This document shows, piece by piece, positions 1 through 12,492 of a stretch of DNA of 64,000 nucleotides. This DNA comes from DATAEE01 sp963725145 (GTDB taxonomy: Bacteria > Acidobacteriota > Vicinamibacteria > Vicinamibacterales > 2-12-FULL-66-21). Location of the stretch: the NCBI GenBank assembly GCA_963725145.1, contig CAVRXL010000012.1, positions 682,001 through 746,000 on the forward strand, written 5' to 3'. A program made the position numbers and the translations under genes. Below the pieces are notes generated by a model. It saw only the letters and a program-made list of their open reading frames with translations, did no database searches and had not been told where the DNA came from. How positions within the stretch are numbered: position 1 is the first letter of the stretch; each line of letters starts with the position of its first letter.

Positions 1-738
<738 letters not shown>

Positions 739-842
739 GGCTTGGGGCTTGGGGCGTAGGGCTGAGGGTGTGCGCGGGTACGGGTTTTCTGAACCCCATG
801 CCCCAGGCCCCGAGCCCCAGGCCCTGTTAGCGAAGGACAAAG
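739..842 (+). repeat. rpoB-rpoC spacer with G-run/C-run inverted repeat
   Basis: The spacer opens with repeated GGGCTTGGGG-type runs and later carries the complementary GCCCCAGGCCCC-type runs, so the transcript can fold into a long GC-rich hairpin. Similar sequence lies between tuf and rpsJ (36253-36320) and before rpsK (49610-49660). It is followed by AAGGA about 6 bases before the rpoC ATG, a usable ribosome-binding site. No small gene is apparent. Confidence 0.7.
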
Positions 843-5072
<4,230 letters not shown>

Positions 5073-5279
5073 CGTCGGTGCACTGGGTGCTCTAGGTGTT
5101 CTAGGTGCTCAGGGTGCCCTGCGTGCGGGTGCACTTGGTGCACTTGGTGCGCTGCCGTAGCGCAGCCCTTCAGGGCTGCTGACGTAACGCGTAGCGCAGC
5201 CCTTTAGGGCTGCCGGGTGAAAGACAGGGCGACCGTCGCTGGAGTAGCGGCTGTCGCCCTTTCTGTTGTGGAATCTCCC
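5073..5279. repeat. Post-rpoC spacer with tandem low-complexity repeat and two GCAGCCCT palindromes
   Basis: From about 5085 to 5150 the sequence cycles through imperfect 9-10 bp units of the CTAGGTGCT/CACTTGGTG type. Then come two copies of the palindrome GCAGCCCTTCAGGGCTGC and its TT/TA variant (5162-5179 and 5196-5213), each preceded by TAGC. The same palindrome recurs at 28063, 44721, 45478, 45504, 50917 and 50942. The hairpins might end rpoBC transcription, but no U-run follows them. Confidence 0.75.
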
Positions 5280-5771
5280 ATGAGCGCAGACGAGCGATTG
5301 GTCTCTGAGCGATTCCCTCGCTCGTCGAAGTACCATCCCGAATGGGTCATCGCCAGCGCCAGCGGCGGAGCCAACGCGCTATGGCTCACCGAGTGGCTCA
5401 CCGATGCCCTCGACTTGCGGTCCGACATGCGGGTGTTGGACCTCGGCTGCGGGCTGGCGATGTCGTCGATCTTCCTCCGCCGCGAATTCGGGGTGCAGGT
5501 GTGGGCCACCGATTTATGGTTTAGTGCCTCGCACAACCTTCAGCGCGTACGGGATGCCAACGTCGCCGATGGCGTGTTTCCGATCCACGCGGATGCGCGG
5601 TCGCTGCCGTTCGCGACGGAGTTCTTCGACGCGGTCGTGTGCATCGATTCGTTCGTCTACTACGGGACCGATGACCTGTATCTGAACTATCTTGCTCGCT
5701 TACGTGCGCCTCGTCGGCCGCCGCCGGGCCGATGCGCTCCTGGACGAACCGATCGTGTCCGTTCCCAGTGA
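5280..5771 (+). pseudogene. SAM-dependent methyltransferase, C-terminally truncated/frameshifted
   Basis: The first 135 or so residues from ATG 5280 look like a class I SAM-dependent methyltransferase: MRVLDLGCGLAMSSIFLRREFG (motif I), an aspartate in VWATDLW, HADARSLPF, and FDAVVCIDSFVYYG. After YLNYLARL the frame degenerates into Arg/Pro-rich sequence and stops. The expected RPGG segment and the whole C-terminal half are missing, so a frameshift near 5695 is likely. An upstream GTG at 5217 would add 21 residues, but these come from the repeat and look non-coding. Probably not functional, unless a sequencing error causes the break. Confidence 0.7.
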
Positions 5772-5919
5772 GTATGCCAAGAAGCCCTTGCTTCGCAGCT
5801 CCGCGTAGGGCAGACAAAAAGGAGTGAGCGGTCGTCGAAGGTATACGGACACATCCGAACGACGATCGTCGCGAACGCGAACAAGGAGCTGAGGGTGTGA
5901 TTCCAGCGAGGTCAACGCG

Positions 5920-6438
5920 GTGAAGAGACTCCTGCTGCTTGCCGCCCTCGGCGGCATCACCGCCATGTCCGTCGGCGCCGCGCCACCCGCCGGCGACGAT
6001 CCCTGGCTCAGCCGCCTGGTCGGGCGTTGGGTCCTCGAAGGCCGGATCGCCGGCAAGGACACGACGCACGACGTCGACGCGGAATGGGTGCTGAACCATC
6101 TCTACGTCCGCCTCCACGAGGTGTCCCGCGAGAAGGACTCCAGGGGGCAGGCCGCCTACGAGGCGATCGTCTACGTCACGTGGTACGCGCCGGCGGGCGA
6201 GTACGCCGTCCTGTGGCTCGACAACACCGCGAGCGGCGGGTTCTCCCCCGAAGGTATCGGCTATGCGAAGCCGGAGGCCGACTCGCTGCCGTTCGTGTTC
6301 AAGGATGCGCGGGGCGAAGTCACTTTCACGAACACCTTCGCCTACGACCCGGCGAGCCGCACGTGGGCGTGGGTCATGGACAATGTGGACAAGGGCGTCC
6401 GCAAGCCGTTTGGTCGCGTCAAGCTGAGCCGGCGCTGA
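5920..6438 (+). CDS. Secreted DUF1579-like lipocalin-fold protein
   Basis: A 172-residue product beginning with a signal peptide (basic MKRLLLLAALGG followed by a small-residue cleavage region near AAPPAG). The mature part starts LSRLVGRWVLEGRIAG and continues through AEWVLNHLYVRLHEVS and a WYAPAGEYAVLWLDNTASG beta-rich body, the pattern of the DUF1579/THAP4-like small beta-barrel family of unknown ligand. The GTG start fits the signal peptide and is preceded by GAGG. No partner gene is evident. Family assignment is from motif resemblance; biochemical function is unknown. Confidence 0.65.
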   Translation: MKRLLLLAALGGITAMSVGAAPPAGDDPWLSRLVGRWVLEGRIAGKDTTHDVDAEWVLNHLYVRLHEVSREKDSRGQAAYEAIVYVTWYAPAGEYAVLWLDNTASGGFSPEGIGYAKPEADSLPFVFKDARGEVTFTNTFAYDPASRTWAWVMDNVDKGVRKPFGRVKLSRR

Positions 6439-6473
6439 TCGGCTCGCCGCGTTATGCGGGTGGTAGGCGGACT

Positions 6474-7025
6474 ATGACAAACGCAATGCGTGCAGACATG
6501 ATCAAGAACTACAAGATTCTGTTGTCGATTGCGCTTGTCCTCGCGGTCGAGCGACACGGGCTGAGCGCGTTTCAGATCGGCGGAACGGATCAGTTCCCTG
6601 TCATCGACGCTCCCCGTGAGTACGGGGTTTCGGAACTGTCCCTGGACATCGGCCGATCCTTCGAAACACCAACACCCTGCGTGGTCAGGTCGTCGGGCGC
6701 CACGATCCGCCAAATTCTGGGACCAAATGCAAGAGCGATCAGCGTTCATCATTACAAGAAGCCGGCCTGGCCCGACATGTCGGTTGTAAGGAAATACCTC
6801 CATCGGATACTGGATGGGTTCCCGGAAGGTGAACGTGCGTCGAGCGGCGTCTATTGGGCGGAAGGCCGGCGTGTCGAGATACTGGCTTCCGTCGAGTTCG
6901 GAAGCGGTCAGCGGACTCGAATGGAGTTCGCGAATGGATATGCACACTTCGAGGACGAGTCAGGCTGTGAGTGGTGGGCCCGCTACCTCGGGCCTGATCG
7001 CAGCAGATGGATAGTGCGCGAGTAG
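6474..7025 (+). CDS. Hypothetical secreted protein flanked by 9-bp inverted repeats
   Basis: A 183-residue product I do not recognise. It has a short basic N-terminus, a hydrophobic stretch (ILLSIALVLAV) that could be a signal peptide or anchor, and a body with many aromatic and charged residues ending in CEWWARYLGPDRSRWIVRE. The start is the first ATG after the upstream stop. The gene is exactly bracketed by GTTATGCGG (6451-6459) and CCGCATAAC (7026-7034); the right copy begins directly after the stop codon. Mobile gene cassettes have that arrangement. Function unknown. Confidence 0.55.
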   Translation: MTNAMRADMIKNYKILLSIALVLAVERHGLSAFQIGGTDQFPVIDAPREYGVSELSLDIGRSFETPTPCVVRSSGATIRQILGPNARAISVHHYKKPAWPDMSVVRKYLHRILDGFPEGERASSGVYWAEGRRVEILASVEFGSGQRTRMEFANGYAHFEDESGCEWWARYLGPDRSRWIVRE

Positions 7026-7066
7026 CCGCATAACACAACGAAGCCGGTCGGTGGGAGACGACAGTG

Positions 7067-7246
7067 ATGTCGAAACGAGCGGCACTCTGGCAATGCCCAA
7101 GATGCGGGCATCGATTTGCGAGTCGCAATCTCTGGCACTCCTGCGGCAACTACCGGCTGAGGGCTCTCCTGTCTCACAAGCTGTTTCGACGCGGAATGCG
7201 ACGACGATTCAACATGGACAGGCCGCCATCGAGGACTGCCGCCTGA
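7067..7246 (+). pseudogene. DUF5655-type protein, N-terminal zinc-ribbon fragment
   Basis: The first 30 residues, including WQCPRCGHRF and SRNLWHSCGNYRL, match the start of proteins that carry an N-terminal Cys2-type ribbon followed by a DUF5655 domain. After NYRL the sequence diverges into Arg-rich, non-homologous residues and stops at 59 residues. The family is normally 150-200 residues long, so this is a remnant. It directly follows the cassette-like boundary at 7034 and is followed by the large inverted repeat at 7273. Confidence 0.5.
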
Positions 7247-7272
7247 AGAGACGTGCCAACCCGAGAGAGCAT

Positions 7273-7407
7273 AGGGGAGAAACAGAGAACACGGAGAAGA
7301 CCGGGGACGGGGAGGCACAGAGACACAGAGACGCAGAGTTTTTGTTTTGTCCTCTGTGACTCTGCGTCTCTGCGCCTCTTCGTCCCCGCCTTTCTCTGTG
7401 TCCTCCC
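7273..7407. repeat. Long imperfect inverted repeat built of CACAGAG-type units
   Basis: The left arm (7273-7338) is made of GAGAACACGGAG, GGCACAGAGACACAGAGACGCAGAG and similar purine-rich units. The right arm (7350-7407) is its approximate reverse complement (CTCTGCGTCTCTGCGCCTC and onward), separated by an 11-base T-rich loop. The predicted hairpin is about 60 bp long. Its asymmetric purine/pyrimidine composition and internal periodicity are unlike the surrounding DNA, which suggests a non-autonomous, MITE-like element. No ORF in it is credible. Confidence 0.75.
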
Positions 7408-7537
7408 GGTCGAGCGCGCAGGGACGGCCGAATCCCTACCGTGCCGTAATTAACCTCGGCATGCGGCCGCCTCAAGACTCCATTCACGACTGGAACGTCG
7501 AAACACAAGGAAACGACGGCAGCCTTTTCGGCGCCCC

Positions 7538-7702
7538 ATGCGCTCCTTCTGGACCTGGTTTCTCATTCTGTTGGTCGTTCTAGTGGTCGCGCCCTACGCC
7601 TTAGGCGTGCGGCCGCGGACGCGGAGGGACTGGTTCCTTGTTGCATTGATCGGTGCCTTTTTGATGTGGCTCCTTCCGGGCTTGGAGATTCCAGTCCGTT
7701 AG
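7538..7702 (+). CDS. Small two-helix membrane protein
   Basis: A 54-residue frame starts with ATG at 7538. It encodes an aromatic hydrophobic helix (SFWTWFLILLVVLVVAPYALGV), a basic loop (RPRTRRDW) and a second helix (FLVALIGAFLMWLLPGLEI). The positive loop between two helices is what a genuine small membrane protein looks like, and the frame is free of the GC-shadow character of spurious ORFs. No homologue is recognised. The stop codon lies inside GTTAGCG, the left edge of the second cassette-like bracket. Moderate to low confidence because of size. Confidence 0.45.
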   Translation: MRSFWTWFLILLVVLVVAPYALGVRPRTRRDWFLVALIGAFLMWLLPGLEIPVR

Positions 7703-7748
7703 CGTTAGCCTGTTCTGCCGCTCGTGGCGGAGCGGCACCCACGTTCAT

Positions 7749-8189
7749 ATGCACATACTGCGAAGCGTCCTCGCGGTCGTTGCCGGGCTCGTGCTCATCT
7801 CCTTGATCGTCGAACCCATCGAATTCCTCGTGGTGGGGCTCCTGAATCGCGGGTTGACCACGGATCCCGACCTCTACTTCCAGGTGCGGAATCAGCCCGC
7901 AGTCCTCGCGGCCAAGCTGGTCTACAACTCAGCGGCCGCGATCGTGGGCGGGTGGGTCACTGCCTGGGTGGCGCGCCGTGCGCCGGTGGCGCATGGGATC
8001 GCGCTCGCAGTCGTTCAGACGGCAGCCTTCGGCTGGGCGGTAGCGAATCCTGGGCTTCGACAATCGACACCGGACTGGATGTGGGCCTGTCTGATCGTTC
8101 TGACATTCGCCGGGATCATCGTTGGCGCCCTGCTGCAATCGCGGCGGGTCGCGCTGGCGGACACGCGGCCCGCTCCGGCTGATCGGTAG
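7749..8189 (+). CDS. Hypothetical four-helix membrane protein
   Basis: A 146-residue protein with four hydrophobic segments (about residues 4-30, 52-75, 82-100 and 112-130), including HILRSVLAVVAGLVLISLIVE and WMWACLIVLTFAGIIVGALL. The helices are separated by short charged loops, and the C-terminus is basic and probably cytoplasmic. Small integral-membrane proteins of this kind are common in acidobacterial genomes, but I cannot name a function. Start ATG 7749 lies just after a GC-rich hairpin (GCCGCTCGTGGCGGAGCGGC, 7718-7737). Confidence 0.6.
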   Translation: MHILRSVLAVVAGLVLISLIVEPIEFLVVGLLNRGLTTDPDLYFQVRNQPAVLAAKLVYNSAAAIVGGWVTAWVARRAPVAHGIALAVVQTAAFGWAVANPGLRQSTPDWMWACLIVLTFAGIIVGALLQSRRVALADTRPAPADR

Positions 8190-8269
8190 TCGGAGCGCGG
8201 TTTGCGTCCACGGAACACCGGCATCGTGGCGGTGTCAGATGTTGTTGGAGTATTGCGCCGAGGTGCCAT

Positions 8270-8443
8270 GTGACTGCACACAGTCTGACCCACGGGGGAG
8301 GGCGACGGTCCCCGGCTCGTAGTGCCAGGAGGAACGGACTGCTTCAGCTGGGCTGGCCTCACTTCTGGTTGCTGAGCGGCATCCTCGGAATGACGCTCGC
8401 GCTGGTCGCCCTGGTTTTCTTCGCCCGTCTCTCGTCCCTCTGA
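8270..8443 (+). CDS. Possible small single-helix membrane protein
   Basis: Within the 8190-8631 gap, a frame from GTG 8270 gives 57 residues: an Arg/Gly-rich N-terminus, then a well-formed hydrophobic helix (FWLLSGILGMTLALVALVFF) and the end ARLSSL. The hydrophobic half is convincing; the N-terminal half and the start are not. Its TGA is followed after one base by CGCTAAC, the inverse of GTTAGCG at 7698, so it may be the last ORF of a cassette-like unit. The rest of the gap holds only a palindrome at 8549. Confidence 0.3.
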   Translation: MTAHSLTHGGGRRSPARSARRNGLLQLGWPHFWLLSGILGMTLALVALVFFARLSSL

Positions 8444-8548
8444 CCGCTAACTGCTGCTGCCGTGCGCCACGGGCCTCATTTGGCGGCCGCCACACTGATC
8501 CTGCTGGCCCTGACGGCGGCACCGACGGCGCAGCCCTCGTGCTTGTAG

Positions 8549-8568
8549 GCCCGAGCTTCAGCTCGGGC
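8549..8568. repeat. Palindromic repeat, GCCCGA-CTTCAG-TCGGGC family
   Basis: The sequence GCCCGAGCTTCAGCTCGGGC is a variant of the 20-bp palindrome found at 32282, 32323, 36674, 39286, 52657, 52701 and 52745. Both arms carry a matching change (C to G and G to C), so the stem is kept. It lies just upstream of a methyltransferase gene and is flanked, as the others are, by GTAG before and GTGG after. Confidence 0.8.
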
Positions 8569-8631
8569 GTGGTCGAGCCGGCAACGAGGTGGGCTCCTGA
8601 CTTCAGGTCGCGGAATTTGGAACCAAAGACC

Positions 8632-9312
8632 GTGCATTCCGATCCGTACGTTGCGCGATGGCAGAACAAGACCTATGCGAAGAGCTACCTTCGTTTCACG
8701 GAGCGTGACGACGCCGACGCTCGAGAATGGGTGAGCCGGCTACACCTCACACCAACATCTGTCGTTATTGATCTCGGATGCGGGGAAGGCAAGGTCCTCG
8801 TCGCCGTGGCTCCGCACATTCAGCGCGGGATTGGCATTGATGGTTCCCCTCACATGCTGGCGGCAGCGCGTTGGTACTCCAGGCACCGCGGCGTCACCAA
8901 CGTCGAATTCCTTCGGCGTGATTTCCGCATGCTCCGGCTTGAGCCGGGGCTAGCGAACGCGGTCATCTCGCAGTATGCCTTGCACCACGTCACGGACGCA
9001 GAGAAGGCCACGGTGCTTGCCGCCATCCACCGGGTTCTGGCCCCGGACGGCCTCTTTTATCTCGAGGACGACAGCTTCAACTTTCCGCCAGGGGAGCTGG
9101 AGCAACGCATTCCTGAGATTCACCGACAGTGGGAGCTGGAGTTCGGATCGACTCGGGGACGGTACTTCATCGAAACATTGGTGGGTGAGGACTTTGAGTA
9201 CACGCCCTACTGGACGGATTTGCGCGATCTCCTGATGGAGGCCGGGTTTGTCATCCTGCTGCACAGGCCGCACGGTCCGAGCGGTGTCTCGCTTTTGATG
9301 CGCAGGCTGTGA
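8632..9312 (+). CDS. Class I SAM-dependent methyltransferase
   Basis: From GTG 8632 the product is 226 residues and starts VHSDPYVARWQNKTYAKSYL. It contains motif I VVIDLGCGEGKVLVAV, the acidic residue of GIGIDGSP, NVEFLRRDF and the motif IV-like ISQYALHHVTD, followed by RVLAPDGLFYLEDDS. It is therefore a complete Rossmann-fold methyltransferase (Methyltransf_11/25 type). The C-terminal part, with the helix LRDLLMEAGFVILLHRPHG, closes the fold. An upstream start at 8539 would run through the palindromic repeat and is unlikely. The substrate is not predictable; there is no biosynthetic partner nearby. Confidence 0.75.
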   Translation: MHSDPYVARWQNKTYAKSYLRFTERDDADAREWVSRLHLTPTSVVIDLGCGEGKVLVAVAPHIQRGIGIDGSPHMLAAARWYSRHRGVTNVEFLRRDFRMLRLEPGLANAVISQYALHHVTDAEKATVLAAIHRVLAPDGLFYLEDDSFNFPPGELEQRIPEIHRQWELEFGSTRGRYFIETLVGEDFEYTPYWTDLRDLLMEAGFVILLHRPHGPSGVSLLMRRL

Positions 9313-9414
9313 AGGAAGACAGCGTGTTAGGATGGCGCGCAACTCGATCGCCGGCCGAGATCACCACGAGAATGAAGGGCAACGCGACAGCCTGGGCGCA
9401 CTAGGACACCAGCG

Positions 9415-9969
9415 GTGAACGCCAATGAACGCGTGATCCCCAGCCGTCGCGGCAGCCTCATCATCCAGAGCCTCGTCGTCATCTTGCTCGCGGCGGGAGT
9501 CGGGTTGTTCCTGCAGTCGTGGAAGGTTCTGCAAAGCTCGCCTCTCGGTAGGGTCGGCTCATCCCTCGGCTTCCCAGTGATCGCCGTGGTCGTGACTTTG
9601 TTGGGAGTGTGGCTCGCCATCGCTCTCGTCAGAGACAGCTGGGGGCATCGAGTCGTGCTCGGCGCGACGAGCCTTACGATCAACGACAGCCTGGGCAGCT
9701 ACACGGTTCCCTACGCCAACATCGAAAAGGTCCAGTCGATTCCGATGGGTGGCGTCGTCATCGGCTTCCGGGACCGTGAACAGTGGCTGGCCCACGCCGC
9801 AGGTGCCGCCGACATCAGGCATCGATCTTCCGACGTCGTCCGCAACACGTACGGCGCCGACGTGCTGATCTCGAAGAAGCAGCTGGCGATCGATGCGGAC
9901 GAGTTCGTCGCGCTGCTCCAGCGACGAGCGCCTGGCCTGGCAGCGCCCGGAGCGGCCCATGGGACCTGA
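9415..9969 (+). CDS. Hypothetical membrane protein with PH-like C-terminal part
   Basis: A 184-residue protein from GTG 9415. There are two transmembrane helices (about residues 15-33 and 51-70), then a soluble beta-rich portion (VLGATSLTINDSLGSYTVPYANIEKVQSI) like the bacterial PH domains that follow a two-helix anchor. That suggests a membrane-associated scaffold. The C-terminal tail is Ala/Arg-rich. The PH-like call is inference from the strand pattern only. LspA follows 19 bp downstream. Confidence 0.55.
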   Translation: MNANERVIPSRRGSLIIQSLVVILLAAGVGLFLQSWKVLQSSPLGRVGSSLGFPVIAVVVTLLGVWLAIALVRDSWGHRVVLGATSLTINDSLGSYTVPYANIEKVQSIPMGGVVIGFRDREQWLAHAAGAADIRHRSSDVVRNTYGADVLISKKQLAIDADEFVALLQRRAPGLAAPGAAHGT

Positions 9970-9988
9970 TCTGGGGCATGATTGCGGA

Positions 9989-10492
9989 ATGAGCCGACAG
10001 GGCGCCCGGATGACAGTTCGGGTTGCACTCATCGTGGCCGCCCTTGCCACTATCGGGTGCGATCGCGTCACGAAGCACGTCGCGGCCACGATGCTGGCGG
10101 GGACGCCCGGCCAATCGTACTTCGCGAACATGGTCTGGGTCGGCTACGTCGAGAACCCGGGTGGGTTTTTGAGCCTCGGCGCCGGCCTGCCCTCAACCGC
10201 CCGAACGGCATTCTTTACCGTGGCGACAGGTATCGCGCTGTTCGCAGTCGCGGTGCTGGCGGTTCGACGGCGGTCGAGTGCTCTCGCGCGGCTGGGCCTG
10301 ACGCTGTTTCTGGCCGGTGGCGCATCGAACTGGATCGACCGGATCGTCCAAGGCAGCGTCGTGGATTTCGTCAACGTCGGCATCGGGCCCGTGCGGACGG
10401 GTATCTTCAACGTCGCCGACGTCGCGATCATGCTTGGCGCCTGCCTCTTCGTGTTCGCGGAGTTCCGGAGAGAGGAGCTCCTGACAGAATGA
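9989..10492 (+). CDS. lspA: Signal peptidase II (lipoprotein signal peptidase) homologue
   Basis: A 167-residue inner-membrane aspartic protease that would cleave lipoprotein signal peptides after lipidation. Conserved features are visible: CDRVTKHVA in helix 1, the VENPGGFLSLG segment in place of the usual NxGAAF, SNWIDRIVQGSVVDF with one catalytic aspartate, and TGIFNVADVAI with the other. Four hydrophobic helices match the family. It sits in an accessory region, is somewhat divergent, and overlaps the start of a lipoprotein gene by ATGA. It may therefore be an extra copy rather than the housekeeping enzyme. Confidence 0.85.
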   Translation: MSRQGARMTVRVALIVAALATIGCDRVTKHVAATMLAGTPGQSYFANMVWVGYVENPGGFLSLGAGLPSTARTAFFTVATGIALFAVAVLAVRRRSSALARLGLTLFLAGGASNWIDRIVQGSVVDFVNVGIGPVRTGIFNVADVAIMLGACLFVFAEFRREELLTE

Positions 10493-10923
10493 AGGGCAAT
10501 ACTTCGGCGGCCGCGTGTCTCGCGATCGTCATGGCGACGGCCGTCACGGCTTGTGATCCGGTCCAGGAGTATCCCGAGCCACCCGCAGCCAGCTATTCTC
10601 CGAAACGCTTCACGCTCGCCGAAGAAGATGGCAAATCGGCCGTCGTAGAAGGCGCCGAAGTGTCCGCCGAGTTCTTCACGGCAGCCCGGGCGAAACCCCT
10701 GCTCGGTCGTTTGTTCATCGACCCTGAGTACGCCGGTACGGGCGCCACGCCAGTGGCGCTCGTGAGCCATCAGTGTTGGGAAGAACGCTTCGGCTCGGCC
10801 CCGTCGCTCGTCGGCCGTGTGCTCAATCTGGACGGCCGTTCCAGGACGGTTGTCGGCGTTCTCCCGCGCGGTCTTGATGTTCCGAAGGGATCCTGCGTGT
10901 GGCTGCCCAGGGTGACGGAGTAG
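10489..10923 (+). CDS. Lipoprotein with a lone MacB-PCD-like domain
   Basis: A 144-residue protein with a type II signal peptide (hydrophobic stretch then VTAC at the cleavage site). The mature part contains EVSAEFFTAARAKPLLGRLF, GATPVALVSHQCWEERFG, SLVGRVLNLDGR and TVVGVLPRGLD. In my recollection this succession matches the periplasmic MacB-PCD domain of acidobacterial ADOP-type ABC permeases, but all permease helices are absent. The gene is coupled to lspA through ATGA, so the peptidase and a candidate substrate are made together. It may be a captured domain with its own role or a stabilised remnant. Confidence 0.6.
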   Translation: MKGNTSAAACLAIVMATAVTACDPVQEYPEPPAASYSPKRFTLAEEDGKSAVVEGAEVSAEFFTAARAKPLLGRLFIDPEYAGTGATPVALVSHQCWEERFGSAPSLVGRVLNLDGRSRTVVGVLPRGLDVPKGSCVWLPRVTE

Positions 10924-11167
10924 TCATGGGACAGCCGAGAGGTCGGCACGCTTGCGCAGGAGTATGGCTTCACAGATATCGATGGAGCGCAGCCGCCGCC
11001 GTTCCGAGGGCACGTTTGCCGTCAGGGTGGCCGGCGAAGTTCACCGCTGGGCTCTGTCGCTCGGCGCGCTGCTCCCCGAGAAGGTCTGCCCGGTCGATGG
11101 CGAGCGGATGACTGGATCGTGGAAGTTCTGTCCCCGCCACGGGAAAGAGCTGACGAGCGGTCAGTGA
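10924..11167 (+). pseudogene. Degenerate stretch: possible SDR C-terminus and zinc-ribbon-like tail
   Basis: Immediately after the lipoprotein stop, in the same frame and without a start codon, is SREVGTLAQEYGFTDIDG followed by AQPPPFR, which resembles the C-terminus of some short-chain dehydrogenases. In the next frame, downstream of weak starts at 10952-10982, lies EVHRWALSLGALLPEKV followed by CPVDGERM and KFCPRHGKEL, a paired-cysteine ribbon-like tail that stops at 11167. The two pieces look like remnants joined by a frameshift or by separate decay events. Neither is a convincing intact gene. Confidence 0.3.
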
Positions 11168-11208
11168 CGCACCCGCCGCCGACGTGCTGATATCGAGGCG
11201 AAACCATT

Positions 11209-11400
11209 GTGTTTGACAGGGACGAACTCGCCAACGTCCAATGGCTGGAACCCTGGTCGCCAGTCGATTCATCGCACGCGGTACCGATGGCGCGCGAGCT
11301 GCAGCGCGAACTCTCTCCCAATCATGCCTTGTTCGGCCGTGCGGCCCATGCCGTCGCCCGGCGATGCGATTGCGACGATGTCTTGAAGGATCTGACATGA
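11209..11400 (+). CDS. Small hypothetical protein
   Basis: A 63-residue product from GTG 11209. It contains ELANVQWLEPWSPVDSS, ELQRELSPNHALFGRAAHAV and the terminal ARRCDCDDVLKDLT. The composition is that of a real soluble protein, with conserved-looking Trp and a CDCDD motif, and no signal peptide. I do not know a function. Its TGA overlaps the ATG of the following VOC gene (ATGA), so the two are probably translated together. Confidence 0.5.
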   Translation: MFDRDELANVQWLEPWSPVDSSHAVPMARELQRELSPNHALFGRAAHAVARRCDCDDVLKDLT

Positions 11401-11822
11401 ATCCGACACCCTCATCAGCGGTCAGGCTGAAATTCGGCGGGATGGCGATCTACGTGGACGACGTCCGGGCTGTTCTGGACTTCTATCGCCGTGCGTTCGG
11501 ATTCGAGACCCGGTTCTTCGATCCGGAATATGAGTACGGAGAGCTCGACGCAGGCGACGCGCATCTCGGCATCGCGTCCCACAAGCTGGGTCACGTGCTC
11601 ATGCCCGGACGATATGTGCCGGCGAAGGACCCCGGCGGTTCGTTTGCCATCGAACTCGGGCTTGTTACCGACGATGTCCCGGGCGCCTTCGCACGGGCCG
11701 TCGCTGCGGGGGCAGCACCGCTCGTCGAGCCAAGGACGATGCCGTGGGGAGGGGGCGTGGCCTATGTCCGTAGCATCGAGGGGACGCTAATCGTTCTGTG
11801 CACGCCTCCGAAAGGCTCGTAA
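11397..11822 (+). CDS. VOC (glyoxalase/bleomycin-resistance fold) family protein
   Basis: A 141-residue single-module VOC protein. It opens with FGGMAIYVDDVRAVLDFYRRAFG, the typical first beta-alpha unit, followed by ETRFFDPEYEYGELDAGDAHLGIA. The second unit begins AIELGLVTDDVPGAFARAVAAGA and ends VRSIEGTLIVLCTP. One domain forms half of the metal site, so a dimer is expected. Whether it is a lyase, dioxygenase or drug-binding protein cannot be read from the sequence. It is translationally coupled to the upstream small gene. Confidence 0.75.
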   Translation: MNPTPSSAVRLKFGGMAIYVDDVRAVLDFYRRAFGFETRFFDPEYEYGELDAGDAHLGIASHKLGHVLMPGRYVPAKDPGGSFAIELGLVTDDVPGAFARAVAAGAAPLVEPRTMPWGGGVAYVRSIEGTLIVLCTPPKGS

Positions 11823-11823
11823 C

Positions 11824-12492
11824 GTGCGACCGCTCACGGCCGCCATTCTCGGAGTGCTGCTCACCATGTCGCCTGCCGCTCAGGAACGCCCGCTCAGCAA
11901 ACTGTTGATCCATCGCGACGTCCTCAAACCTGGGAACGAGTCGACGTACAAGACTATCGAACAGGACGCGGCAAGATTCTGTGCAGAGCTGAAGTGTCCC
12001 AACGTTCATCTTGCTCTCGAGTCCGTGACGGCGCCGACGGAAGTACTGTGGCTCACGGCCTTCGAGTCGGAAGCCGAGAAACAGAGAATCATCGATGCCT
12101 ATGCGGCCAACCGTCCTTTGACGGCCGCGCTCGCGGGCATTTCGAAGCGGCGCGAGGGGCTCCTCACGACCGACGTGGACATCTTTACGGCCTACCGCGC
12201 CGATCTGAGCCGCGGCGATCAGTGGAAGCCCGCCGGCGCTCGATTCGTCTCCGTGACGATGACGAAGCGGGCAGCTCTCCTCGAGGGATCGGTCTTCGAG
12301 GCACCGGACGGCACGCGTTTCGGCCTGCGGGCGTTCAAAACACGTGAGCCGGCAGATGCCGCGGCGGCTGCGATCGGCCCGGAGGCGAGAGTCTTCGCCG
12401 TGCGGCCGTACTGGGGAATGCCGGCGAAGGATTGGATTGCGGCCGACCCGGAGTTCTGGAAAGTGAATCCTGTGGTAAAGCTGAGCAAATGA
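11824..12492 (+). CDS. Hypothetical secreted protein
   Basis: A 222-residue protein from GTG 11824, two bases after the VOC stop. It has a probable signal peptide (PLTAAILGVLLTMSPAAQ). The body contains LLIHRDVLKPGNESTYKTIEQDAARFC and EVLWLTAFESEAEKQRIIDAY, followed by a repeat-like second half of the same style. This is reminiscent of a two-module ferredoxin-like (ABM/EthD-type) fold, but that is weak inference. Its stop overlaps the start of the downstream metallo-hydrolase, so the two are likely co-translated. Confidence 0.5.
   Translation: MRPLTAAILGVLLTMSPAAQERPLSKLLIHRDVLKPGNESTYKTIEQDAARFCAELKCPNVHLALESVTAPTEVLWLTAFESEAEKQRIIDAYAANRPLTAALAGISKRREGLLTTDVDIFTAYRADLSRGDQWKPAGARFVSVTMTKRAALLEGSVFEAPDGTRFGLRAFKTREPADAAAAAIGPEARVFAVRPYWGMPAKDWIAADPEFWKVNPVVKLSK

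Noticed and set aside
7027..7100. Complete integron attC site after the ORF at 6474
   Set aside because: Only the left core (GCATAAC) is visible; the matching right core and the internal L-box pair are missing within the usual 60-130 bases.
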